This document shows, in pieces, positions 27,157-35,425 of a stretch of DNA of 64,000 nucleotides. The translations under genes were made by a program, and so were the position numbers. Source of the DNA: Pseudomonas putida. GTDB lineage: Bacteria > Pseudomonadota > Gammaproteobacteria > Pseudomonadales > Pseudomonadaceae. A model generated the notes under the pieces. That model saw only the letters and a list, made by a program, of their open reading frames with translations, was not told the DNA's origin and made no database searches. The DNA lies in contig NZ_JANHLC010000002.1 of assembly GCF_028682395.1 (NCBI RefSeq), positions 372,001-436,000 on the forward strand. Reading direction: 5' to 3'. The stretch's first letter is position 1. Each line of letters opens with the position of its first letter.

Positions 27157-30100
27157 GTGAAATTTCTGGACCTGTTCAAGCGTCAAGCAAGCCCCTTCAC
27201 CGCCGCCCGCGCCCCACTGGCCGCCGCCCTGGAACCGCGCATGCTGTTCGACGGCGCAATTGCCGCCACGGTCGCTGAAACCGCTGCCAGCGCCGAACAC
27301 GCCAGCACCGCCGATGCCGCCAGGCCCAGCGATGACGCCAGCCAGCATGCCAGCGATGCCGTGCCGCCCGCCGCCACCTCCGACCAACGCCAGGAAGTGG
27401 TATTTATCGATGGCAAAGTCGACAACAAACAACAACTGATCACCGGTCTCAAGCCAGGCACCGAAGTGGTGGTGCTCGACAGCAGCAAGGACGGCCTACA
27501 GCAGATCGCCGACTACCTGAAGAATCGTTCCGACGTCGATGCCATCCATCTGCTGAGCCACGGTTCCGACGGCACGGTCGAACTGGGCAACACCTGGTTG
27601 AATGCCCAAAATATTGGCCAGCACAGCGCGGCCCTGAATGCCATTGGCGCGGCCCTGGCCGCCGATGGCGATATCCTGGTCTATGGCTGCAGTACCGCCG
27701 AAGGCACGCAGGGCACCGCACTGCTCAATGAACTGGCGCGTTTGACGCAGGCCGATGTGGCCGGCTCCGTCGACCCCACAGGTGCGGCCGACAAAGGCGG
27801 CGATTGGCAGTTGGAGCGCCAGACGGGCCAGATTGAAGCGGCTTCATTGAATCTGGTCGACTATCGGAGTCTGCTGGCCACACCGGCGGACCAGAACTTC
27901 GACATTCAGGTGCCGCGCTACTTGGATAGTGCCGGTGAAACCATTGACGGCATCACCTACTCGATGCTCCAACCAACGGATGCAAACGGCGGAGCCATGA
28001 CCATCACAGAGGCACCCGCGTTTATCAGCATCACAGGGTCCTCTGATCGGGCAATCATGTTCAACTTTGACGGCGTCATAACGATCCCCGGACCAGTCGA
28101 TGCACGAATGGCGTCTGCGGACGGATCAACGTTCCGCCTTGTTTCAATGGAAATCGACACGGGCACCAGCCTCAACACAAGCAGCCACTTAATCATCAGG
28201 GGCTACCGCGACGGCGTTGCAGTGGCGTCCGATACCCTGGATACCGCCGCCTCGGATTCAACAGGCTCGGTGACCTACACCAAGAATGGCATCGCCAACG
28301 GGTTTGGCGGCACGCTGACCTTCTCCAGCGCCTGGCAGAACATTGATGAAATCAGGATTACCGGCACTGACACTGTTATTGTTGTCGATGACCTGAAATT
28401 CGCCGCCGCAGTAGTCTCCAGCCCCGCCCCCGTGCTCACCACCAGTGGCGGCAGTGCGGGCTTTGTCGAAGGCAACAATGTCGCGTCCACCCCGGTGGCC
28501 ATCGACCCCGGCCTGACCCTCAGCGACCCCGACAGCCCGACCCTGGCCAGCGCCAAAGTGGTGATCAGCGGCAATTTCCAGGCCGGCGAGGATAGCCTGG
28601 GGTTCAGCCCGAACGCCGCAACCATGGGCGATATCACCGGCAATTACAACGCTAGCACCGGCACCCTGACCCTGACCTCCAGCGGCGGCGCTAGCGCAGC
28701 TCAGTGGCAGGCAGCGCTGAGGTCGGTGACCTATACCAACAGTTCGGAAAGCCCCAACACCAGCAACCGGACCATCAGCTTCAGCGCCAATGACGGCACG
28801 AACGAGAGCAACGCCGGAACCCGGATCGTCACAGTAACGGCGGTCAACGATACGCCGATCGCCACGACCAGCAGCGACACCACGGCATACACCGAAGGCA
28901 GCAGTGCCATCGCCATCGACAGCGGCCTGGTGCTGAATGATCTGGACAGCAGCACCCTGACCAGTGCCACGGTCAAGATCAGCAGCGGCTTGCAGAGTGC
29001 CGAGGACCTTCTGTGGATCACCCTCGGCCCCAATACCGGCAACATCATTGCCAGCTACAACACCGGCACCGGGGAAATGCTCCTGAGCTCCGCCGGCGCC
29101 ACTGCCACTCTGGCCCAATGGCAGGCCGCTCTGCGGGCCGTAACCTATTCCAACAATTCGAATTCGCCCAATACTGGCGATCGCACCATCACCTTCACCG
29201 TCAATGACGGCACCAGTGAAAGCGCGGCAACGACTAAAACCGTCAGCGTGAGCGCCGTCAACGATGCCCCGACGGTCACCTACCCCATGGCCAACCAGAC
29301 CGCCACCCAAAACGCGACCTTTAGCTTTCAATTTGCTGGCAACACCTTTAACGACCCGGACGGTGACACGCTGACCTACACCGCCCAACTGGCCGGCGGC
29401 GGCGCCCTGCCTGCCTGGCTCAGTTTCAATGCCACCACCCGCACTTTCAGCGGTACGCCGGACAATGGCGATGTTGGGCCCCTGACCATCGTGGTCACCG
29501 CCAGCGATGGCCACGGTGGTACGGTTACCGATGACTTCACGCTCACAGTGGCCAACCTCAACGACGCGCCGACGGTGGCCCACCCCATTGCCGACCAACA
29601 GGTGAGGCAAGGTTCGGCCCTCAACTTCCAGTTCGCCAGCAATACCTTCAACGATATCGATGTCGGCGACAGCCTAAGCTACACGGCCGAATTGGCCGGA
29701 GGTGGGGCGCTACCCGCCTGGCTCAGTTTCGATCCCCTGACACGGACCTTCAGCGGCACGCCGGGCGCCGGCGAGGTCGGTGTGCTGAGCGTCAAGGTGA
29801 CGGCCAGCGACGGCAACGGCGGCAACGTCGCCGATACCTTCACACTCACCGTCACCAGCGCCAACCCGGTTGTGAGCGACGTCAGCGCCTTCGGCACCAA
29901 CGGCAATGGTCCCTACAAAGCGGGCGACACCATTACCGTGGTCGTGGCGTTCGATCAACATATCTACGTCTCCGGCGGCACGCCGACCCTGCTACTGGAA
30001 ACCGGCAGCATCGATCGGGTTGCCACCTATGCCGGCGGCTCAGGCACCAACACCCTGTTCTTTACCTACACCGTCCAGGCGGGCGACCGCAGCGCCGATC

Positions 30101-31476
30101 TGGACTACCACTCCAGCACCGCCCTGGCGCTCAACGGCGCCACCATTGCCAATAGCCAGTCGGACAATGCTGTAATAGCCCTGCCCACTCCCGGCAGCGC
30201 CGGCTCCATGGGGGCGAACGCCAGCATGGTGATCGACGGTATCGCGCCCACCATAAACTGGGGCTCCGTGCCCGCCGACGGCACCTATGTCGCTGGGGAT
30301 GCGCTGGACTACACCCTTAACTTCTCAGAAGCCGTCACGGTTGATAACAGCGGCAACACGCCGTACCTGGAAATCAATATCGGTGGCCAGATCCGTCATG
30401 CCGAATACCTGAGCGGCTCAGCGACCAGTACGCTGGTGTTTCGCTACATCGTGCAGAGCGGTGACAACGATGGCGATGGCATCGTGCTGTCCAACAACGT
30501 CCATTTCGCGGGCAGCGGCATCCATGACGCCGCCGGCAACCCCCTGGACCCGACGTTTACCGCCGGCGCCACCCCCGGTGTTCAGGTCGATGCCGTGGCC
30601 CCCGAAGTCACCGGTATCAGCTTTGACGGCCCGGCCGCGCCGGGCACCCTGGTGTTTACCGTGACCTTCAGCGAGAACGTAAGCGGCGTGAGCGGCAGCG
30701 ACTTCAACCTGCTGACCACCGGCAGTGCCAGCGGCGCACTGAGCTCGGTGACGCAAATTTCGCCCAACACCTACCGCGTCACCGTTGACACGGTCGATGG
30801 CCAAGGCACCCTCGGCCTGACCCTTAATGCCGCCAATAGCGGCATTGTCGATAGCCACGGCAATGCCCTGGCAGTATCGTTCAGCACCCCGGGCTACGCC
30901 GTGAATACACCGCCCCCAACGGCACCTTCCACACTGCCGACGGCGCCCAGCGGCGACCCGCAACTGATGGCCTACCCGCCGGTCGAGGCCCCGCCACCGG
31001 CCACCGACGTGCTGTGGCCCAGCGTACCGGGCCTGGCTACCTCCGATGCCACCTCGCCGCTGCTACCGGCGCCACTGTTCGAACAACCTACCCTGGGCAG
31101 CGGCATCCCGAGCCTGGGCACTATCTTTATCAGTAACGGCGCCCTGGCCCCGAGCTTTATCGCCCAGGTGTTTGCCAGCAGCGACAGTGGCGGCATCGAC
31201 TCAGGCAGCGGTTTCCTCGGCTTTGGCAGCGGCGATGGCGGGATTTTCGGCTCCAGCAGCCTGGCAGGGATCTTCAGTAGCGCAACCCCCGAGTCCGCCT
31301 CCCCACCGGTCTTCGGCAACCTATCCGGCAACGATGTCGGCCAGGGCCTGCGCGGCGTCTTTGGCGCGCCAAGCCTGGGCCAGCAATTGCACGAGCTCCA
31401 GCACAACGATCCACAACGCCTGCGCGAGCTGGCCCTGGCCCTCGGCCAGATCACAGAACCGGCAACGCACGCCTGA
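27157..31476 (+). CDS. Large repetitive surface/exported protein: LEPR-type N-terminal motif, DUF4347, cadherin/Ig-like repeats
   Basis: This 1,439-residue protein appears to be the cargo of the cluster. The GTG at 27157 is chosen because a perfect AAGGAGG lies five bases upstream; an ATG at 27091 has no ribosome site. Residues 24-34 read ALEPRMLFDGA, which fits the LEPR-XLL type of putative N-terminal sorting signal found on very long repetitive proteins. A DUF4347 domain follows (about 81-241) with H135 in LLSHGSDG and C178 in VYGCSTAEG. Then come two cadherin-like units (about 424-703), two dystroglycan/He_PIG-type Ig units (about 704-901) and Ig-like segments to about 1,250. The low-complexity Gly/Ser/Pro C-terminus ends in a charged helix. 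No RTX repeats or classic signal peptide are seen, so a normal RTX type I route is unlikely. It is probably an adhesin or biofilm protein. Confidence 0.82.
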   Translation: MKFLDLFKRQASPFTAARAPLAAALEPRMLFDGAIAATVAETAASAEHASTADAARPSDDASQHASDAVPPAATSDQRQEVVFIDGKVDNKQQLITGLKPGTEVVVLDSSKDGLQQIADYLKNRSDVDAIHLLSHGSDGTVELGNTWLNAQNIGQHSAALNAIGAALAADGDILVYGCSTAEGTQGTALLNELARLTQADVAGSVDPTGAADKGGDWQLERQTGQIEAASLNLVDYRSLLATPADQNFDIQVPRYLDSAGETIDGITYSMLQPTDANGGAMTITEAPAFISITGSSDRAIMFNFDGVITIPGPVDARMASADGSTFRLVSMEIDTGTSLNTSSHLIIRGYRDGVAVASDTLDTAASDSTGSVTYTKNGIANGFGGTLTFSSAWQNIDEIRITGTDTVIVVDDLKFAAAVVSSPAPVLTTSGGSAGFVEGNNVASTPVAIDPGLTLSDPDSPTLASAKVVISGNFQAGEDSLGFSPNAATMGDITGNYNASTGTLTLTSSGGASAAQWQAALRSVTYTNSSESPNTSNRTISFSANDGTNESNAGTRIVTVTAVNDTPIATTSSDTTAYTEGSSAIAIDSGLVLNDLDSSTLTSATVKISSGLQSAEDLLWITLGPNTGNIIASYNTGTGEMLLSSAGATATLAQWQAALRAVTYSNNSNSPNTGDRTITFTVNDGTSESAATTKTVSVSAVNDAPTVTYPMANQTATQNATFSFQFAGNTFNDPDGDTLTYTAQLAGGGALPAWLSFNATTRTFSGTPDNGDVGPLTIVVTASDGHGGTVTDDFTLTVANLNDAPTVAHPIADQQVRQGSALNFQFASNTFNDIDVGDSLSYTAELAGGGALPAWLSFDPLTRTFSGTPGAGEVGVLSVKVTASDGNGGNVADTFTLTVTSANPVVSDVSAFGTNGNGPYKAGDTITVVVAFDQHIYVSGGTPTLLLETGSIDRVATYAGGSGTNTLFFTYTVQAGDRSADLDYHSSTALALNGATIANSQSDNAVIALPTPGSAGSMGANASMVIDGIAPTINWGSVPADGTYVAGDALDYTLNFSEAVTVDNSGNTPYLEINIGGQIRHAEYLSGSATSTLVFRYIVQSGDNDGDGIVLSNNVHFAGSGIHDAAGNPLDPTFTAGATPGVQVDAVAPEVTGISFDGPAAPGTLVFTVTFSENVSGVSGSDFNLLTTGSASGALSSVTQISPNTYRVTVDTVDGQGTLGLTLNAANSGIVDSHGNALAVSFSTPGYAVNTPPPTAPSTLPTAPSGDPQLMAYPPVEAPPPATDVLWPSVPGLATSDATSPLLPAPLFEQPTLGSGIPSLGTIFISNGALAPSFIAQVFASSDSGGIDSGSGFLGFGSGDGGIFGSSSLAGIFSSATPESASPPVFGNLSGNDVGQGLRGVFGAPSLGQQLHELQHNDPQRLRELALALGQITEPATHA
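28426..29265 (+). repeat. Two cadherin-like protein repeats in tandem
   Basis: Two related units of 142 and 138 codons (28426-28851 and 28852-29265) encode a pattern of EG-x-N/S, a GL-x-L-x-D-x-D/S segment, QWQAALR-x-VTY-x-N and a closing V-x-AVND. They are diverged, so this is an old internal duplication. Confidence 0.7.
29266..29859 (+). repeat. Two dystroglycan/He_PIG-type Ig repeats in tandem
   Basis: Units at 29266-29565 and 29566-29859 encode nearly parallel proteins sharing APTV, LAGGGALPAWLSF and TRTFSGTP. The DNA is also visibly similar around the ALPAWLSF codons. Such units are common in bacterial adhesins and can expand or contract by recombination. Confidence 0.75.
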
Positions 31477-31535
31477 CACCACGGCATAGAACGATAACAA
31501 GCCAATTTCAGCCGTACTTAGGGGGCGGCGCAAGG

Positions 31536-33032
31536 ATGAAGACAACCTACAAGCTTTTCACGGCCAGCCTGTTGGCGCTGGCCGTCAGCGGCTGCGCGGT
31601 CACCAGCCAGCCCATCGACCGCTCCGTGAGCGAGCAGCGGGCCCAGAGTGATCTGCAGAACATGTTCAAGGACCAGGAGCCGCTCAGCGGCCCCCTGACC
31701 CTGCAGCAGGCCATGGCCCGCGCCGTGAAATACAACCTGGAGGCACGCCTCAAGGTCATGGAAGAGGCCCTGTCCCAGCGCCAGGTCGACCTGGCCACCT
31801 TCGATATGCTGCCGCGCATGGCCCTGTCCGCCGGCTACGCCGGGCGCAACAATATGAGCGCCTCCAGCAGCCAGAGCGTGCGCACCGGCACCCAGTCCCT
31901 GGAACCGTCGACCTCCCAGGACCGCGATCGCGAAGTGGCGGACCTGACCATGGTCTGGAACGTGCTCGATTTCGGCGTCGCCTATATCGGCGCCAAGCAA
32001 CAGGGCGACCAACGCCTGATCGTCGAGGAACGTCGGCGCAAGGTGGTGCAGACCATCCTGCAGGACGTGCGCTCGGCCTATTGGCGCGCCGTCGCGGCCG
32101 AACGGCTGCTCAAGCAGATCGACAGCCTGATGACCCGCGTCGACCAGGCCCGGGGCAATAGCCAGACCATGGGCAATCAGCGCATCGGCGATCCGATCCA
32201 GGCCCTGGGCTACCAGCGTGGCCTGATCGAAGCCACCCGCCAGTTGGAGCAGCAACGCCGCGCCCTGGCGCTGGCCAAGACCGAACTGGCCACCCTGATC
32301 AACCTGCCGATCGGCACCGACCTGACCCTGGCGGCCAACGCCGATTACCAGGTACCGCAATTACGCGTCGACCTCGCGGCCCTGGAGCAACAGGCCCTGG
32401 CCAGCCGTCCGGAATTGCGCGAGCAGGACTACCAGGCGCGCATCAGTGCCGCCGAAACCCGCAAGGCCATGCTGCGCCTGTTGCCAGGCCTGGAGTTCTC
32501 CGCCGGCGGGCACTACGACAGCAACTCCTTCCTGGTCAACCAGAGCTGGGCCGACTACGGCGTCAAGATCACCTGGAACCTGTTCAACGTGCTGTCCGCC
32601 CCGGCCTCGATCAAGGTCGCCAAGGCCGGCGAGCAAGTGGCCGAGGCACGGCGCCAAGCCATGTCCATGGCGATTCTGGCCCAGTTGTACGTGGCCAACG
32701 CGAACTTCCATGAAGCCCAGCGCCAGTTCCAGACCAGCCAGGAATTGGCCAGCCTGGACGGCCAGATTGCCGAACAGATGCGCAACCGTCACAAGGCCCA
32801 GGGCATTGGCGAGCTGGAACTGATCCAGGGCGAGCTCAATGCCTTGCAGGCCGACCTGCGCCGCGACCTGGCCTATGCCGAACTGCGCAACAGTTACAGC
32901 CAGTTGTTTGCCAGTGCCGGCCTCGACCCCCTGCCCCAGCAACTGCCGTCCAGCCAGCTCGCCGATATTGCCCAGGCCCTGGGCGACAGCGAAAGCCGCT
33001 GGGATCGCGGCGATATCAAACCAGGCTCCTGA
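31536..33032 (+). CDS. TolC-family outer-membrane efflux lipoprotein
   Basis: This 498-residue protein is a TolC-type outer-membrane channel. The N-terminus has a lipoprotein signal with lipobox LAVSGC (cysteine at about 21), so it is anchored in the outer membrane by lipid. The body has two repeats of the long alpha-hairpin kind, rich in alanine, glutamine and arginine, with an outer-membrane strand-forming segment around NQSWADYGVKITWNLFNVLSAP (about 331-350). It lies 59 bases after the giant protein gene and is followed by a strong terminator. It should be the exit duct for the adaptor proteins encoded upstream. Confidence 0.88.
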   Translation: MKTTYKLFTASLLALAVSGCAVTSQPIDRSVSEQRAQSDLQNMFKDQEPLSGPLTLQQAMARAVKYNLEARLKVMEEALSQRQVDLATFDMLPRMALSAGYAGRNNMSASSSQSVRTGTQSLEPSTSQDRDREVADLTMVWNVLDFGVAYIGAKQQGDQRLIVEERRRKVVQTILQDVRSAYWRAVAAERLLKQIDSLMTRVDQARGNSQTMGNQRIGDPIQALGYQRGLIEATRQLEQQRRALALAKTELATLINLPIGTDLTLAANADYQVPQLRVDLAALEQQALASRPELREQDYQARISAAETRKAMLRLLPGLEFSAGGHYDSNSFLVNQSWADYGVKITWNLFNVLSAPASIKVAKAGEQVAEARRQAMSMAILAQLYVANANFHEAQRQFQTSQELASLDGQIAEQMRNRHKAQGIGELELIQGELNALQADLRRDLAYAELRNSYSQLFASAGLDPLPQQLPSSQLADIAQALGDSESRWDRGDIKPGS

Positions 33033-33041
33033 ATCCGCCCC

Positions 33042-33068
33042 GCGACCCGCCCGCCAGGGGCGGGTCGC
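33042..33068 (+). terminator. Intrinsic terminator of the export cluster
   Basis: GCGACCCGCCC and GGGCGGGTCGC form an 11-bp perfect stem with a 5-base loop just after the TolC gene, followed by TGTCT. It closes the cluster that begins at 22826. Confidence 0.75.
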
Positions 33069-33096
33069 TGTCTGGCCCTGCGCCTGAGGAGTCACC

Positions 33097-33762
33097 CTGC
33101 AAAAGCCCCATTTCACCCACGTGCTGCACCTGTTCAACGGCGCTGCATTTTCCACGCTGCAGTTTATCGAGCGCTACCGCGAGCAATTCCCGGCCGAGTG
33201 GGCGCAGATCGAACAACAGCATGGCAGCGGTGGCAAAGGCGCCAAGACCCGCTACAGCGCCTATAGCCGCATGGCCCATCACCTCAATCGGTTCGCCAAT
33301 GAGGGTTTACTGCACAAGCACGAATACCAAACAGCCCCCGCCGAGTGGGGCAGCGCACGGATTCGCTATTGGGGCGAATATCGGGAAGAAGAACTCGTCG
33401 AGGCCTACCTCGGCGCAACCCTGGACGAGCCGATCACGGTGACCGAAGGCCAGCCCACCAAGACAGAGGGCGTACGCTACCAACGCAGCGCCAAGGCAAG
33501 GGAAATCTGCATCGATAAATGGGGAGTGAAGTGCGAGGTGTGCGCCTTCGACTTCGAAGCTGTCTTTGGCGCCTTGGGCGCGGGCTATATCCATGTTCAT
33601 CACCTCAAGCCCATCGCGGATTACGGCCAGAGCTACCAACTGGTCCCCATCAACGACCTGCGCCCGCTCTGCCCCAATTGCCACGCGATGGCCCATCGGC
33701 AAAGGCCGGTGAAGAGCATTCAGGAACTGCAGGAGATACGCGCACGCAGGCTTGAGCAGTAG
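33097..33762 (+). CDS. HNH endonuclease-domain protein
   Basis: This protein of about 221 residues ends in an HNH nuclease domain: a zinc pair in CEVC, the HNH core in HVHHLKPIADYG and the second pair in LCPNCHAMAHR. The N-terminal half is helical, with a serine/tyrosine-rich segment and an acidic middle, and is not a domain I recognise. Similar proteins occur as restriction (McrA-like) or defence nucleases, but the target here is unknown. The start is unsettled. CTG at 33097 has GAGGAG five bases upstream, while the more conventional GTG at 33121 has none; I chose the first. It is isolated behind the terminator of the export cluster. Confidence 0.78.
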   Translation: MQKPHFTHVLHLFNGAAFSTLQFIERYREQFPAEWAQIEQQHGSGGKGAKTRYSAYSRMAHHLNRFANEGLLHKHEYQTAPAEWGSARIRYWGEYREEELVEAYLGATLDEPITVTEGQPTKTEGVRYQRSAKAREICIDKWGVKCEVCAFDFEAVFGALGAGYIHVHHLKPIADYGQSYQLVPINDLRPLCPNCHAMAHRQRPVKSIQELQEIRARRLEQ

Positions 33763-33834
33763 CCGCAGCCAGCACGCGAGCGCGCACCGTCGGCAGCCGT
33801 GAAGACCGCAAACGCGACCCGAAAGGCGCCAAGG

Positions 33835-33859
33835 CGCCCGGCGATAATCTCGCCGGGCG
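33835..33859. terminator. Hairpin between HNH gene and small membrane protein gene
   Basis: CGCCCGGCGA and TCGCCGGGCG form a 10-bp perfect stem with loop TAATC. No long T-run follows on either strand, so termination is plausible but not certain; the two flanking genes converge here. Confidence 0.5.
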
Positions 33860-33892
33860 TGTCCCGTGCCGCAGGCGCGAACGAAGCGCCGC

Positions 33893-34057
33893 TCAGCGCA
33901 AGTTCGGCCAGCCTTGGAAACCGGACAAGGTCATGCACATCGAGTAATTGCACAGCGTGGTCCGCAATGGCTCGGGTGGGCGGGCCGCGATTACGGCCAG
34001 TACCAACAGCAACATCAGCAGTGGAACGCTATAGGCTAGAAGGCTTTTTATTTTCAT
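33893..34057 (-). CDS. 54-residue putative membrane protein
   Basis: A short open frame encodes a 54-residue protein: a basic start MKIKS, one strong hydrophobic helix (about residues 6-25, rich in leucine, valine and alanine), then a polar tail with two cysteines in CNYSMC. A purine-rich GAGAGAG lies about six bases before the ATG. It lies downstream of kshA in the same direction, separated by 127 bases, so it could be the last gene of that transcript. I do not recognise a family. The hydrophobic pattern and ribosome site make it a reasonable small gene, but it could be chance. Confidence 0.45.
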   Translation of the reverse strand: MKIKSLLAYSVPLLMLLLVLAVIAARPPEPLRTTLCNYSMCMTLSGFQGWPNLR

Positions 34058-34184
34058 TGTCGGCTCTCTCATGACCTGGGATCGAAGCGACGCCGACCGG
34101 CGCCGCGGCGAAACGCACGACAAGCCGCCAACCACCTGCAGCCTGTCGTTTCCCGCTTGAAACGTACCGCGTGAAACCTGTCGC

Positions 34185-35225
34185 CTAGCGCTCATCCACC
34201 GTGATGATCTCGCGCCGTTCGGCCATGCTCGCCGGCACCTTGTCCTCATCGGTGAAGAACTGCTGGTACCACTCGCGCAGCTGGTACACCGGGCCGTCGT
34301 TTTCAGCCAATACCGGCTTGTCGATACGCACCTTGTGCTTCCAGATGTCCACGTCCTGGTAGAAGGACGCACGGTTGCCCTGCACATAGGCCTGGGCAAT
34401 CTCGCGGTTCTGCTCTTCGGTCCAGCCCGGGACCTTCTTGACCATGCAGCCAAAGCGCAGCACAAAGCTGTTCGGTGTGACCGGCACATGGCTGTTGAGC
34501 AGGATGGCGTGAATCCGGGTTTCGCCGAACATCGAGCTCAAATGGGTGAAGTGGGTCGCCGGACCGTAGTAAGCCGATGGCGCGATCAGGTCGCCACCCA
34601 GACGCTCGGAATCACCATGGAAGATCTGATGACCGATATGGCCTTCGAAAATATTGGCGAAGTACTTGGTGGGCGTACCGTGCACCGGACCGAAGTGCTG
34701 GGCGTCCACCAGGTTGTCGACCAATTCGCGCGGGTTGGTCTCGATCAGCATGGTGTCGATGTTCCAGTCGTGGATCCACGCCTCGTCGTCCATCTCAGCC
34801 AGATGGGGGATCACCACGTTCTCCTTGGGCGGATGGCCCTCGGGGTTGTTCCAGACGAACAGCAGGTTGTTCTCCTCGCAGGTCAACCAGCTGCGGGTCT
34901 TGGCCTTGGGCGGGATACGCTTGCAATACGGAATCTCGACGCACTTGCCGCTGGTGTCGTACTTCCAGTGGTGGAAGGGGCAGACCACGGTGTCGTTCTC
35001 GATGGTGCCCTGGGACAGGTCGGCCCCCATGTGCGGGCAGTAGGCATCGAGAATGCTGATGGCGCCCGCGCTGTTGGCAAAGGCCACCAGCCGTGTGCCA
35101 AAGATATTCAGCGTATGCAACTGGCCATCGCGGTAGTCCTGGGCGTCGCCTAGGCAATGCCAGCCACGGGCATAGCGATGGGTACCCTGGATATTCTCGA
35201 TATTGATTTCAGCGAGTTTCGTCAT
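34185..35225 (-). CDS. kshA: 3-ketosteroid 9-alpha-hydroxylase oxygenase subunit KshA
   Basis: This 346-residue protein is a Rieske non-haem iron oxygenase close to KshA. The Rieske 2Fe-2S ligands are C63, H65, C82 and H85 (AYCPHMG and VCPFHHW). The mononuclear iron site is at N171, D174, H177 and H182 in DNLVDAQHFGPVHG. The ARGWHCLG start and the LREWYQQFF end also match KshA. It should hydroxylate 3-ketosteroids at C9, which with a ketosteroid dehydrogenase leads to opening of ring B. It needs a reductase (KshB), which is not in this window. The motif at 35329-35346 lies upstream and probably drives it. Assignment is strong within the family and supported by all genes to 62492. Confidence 0.9.
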   Translation of the reverse strand: MTKLAEINIENIQGTHRYARGWHCLGDAQDYRDGQLHTLNIFGTRLVAFANSAGAISILDAYCPHMGADLSQGTIENDTVVCPFHHWKYDTSGKCVEIPYCKRIPPKAKTRSWLTCEENNLLFVWNNPEGHPPKENVVIPHLAEMDDEAWIHDWNIDTMLIETNPRELVDNLVDAQHFGPVHGTPTKYFANIFEGHIGHQIFHGDSERLGGDLIAPSAYYGPATHFTHLSSMFGETRIHAILLNSHVPVTPNSFVLRFGCMVKKVPGWTEEQNREIAQAYVQGNRASFYQDVDIWKHKVRIDKPVLAENDGPVYQLREWYQQFFTDEDKVPASMAERREIITVDER

Positions 35226-35328
35226 TTCTTGTTATTCCTCGGCGTAAAGCTCCACGATTGACCTATGCCCCTACAAATAAAGGGGAAACTCCATAACCGA
35301 CATCATTGAGCAGCGCAGGCAAGGCTTT

Positions 35329-35346
35329 CATCGTCCAAACGGACTA
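35329..35346 (-). promoter_or_regulatory. Steroid-locus activator box 1 (kshA)
   Basis: On the coding strand it reads TAGTCC-GTTT-GGACGATG. A -10-like CAATGA follows after exactly 20 bases. The site is 104-121 bases before kshA. Confidence 0.72.
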
Positions 35347-35388
35347 GAGGCCACAAGTGCGCAAAAAACAGACCGGCCTGCGCAGCTC

Positions 35389-35420
35389 GCTGGCGGGGCG
35401 AGCAGGCTCGCTCCGCCAGC
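35389..35420 (-). terminator. Terminator of the DUF1329 gene
   Basis: A 14-bp stem (one G-T pair) with a 4-base loop lies just past the DUF1329 stop on the minus strand and separates it from the kshA promoter. Confidence 0.65.
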
Positions 35421-35425
35421 CGCCC

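Noticed and set aside
27157..31476. RTX adhesin secreted by a standard type I system
   Set aside because: There are no GGxGxD nonapeptide repeats at the C-terminus and no ABC ATPase gene in the cluster.
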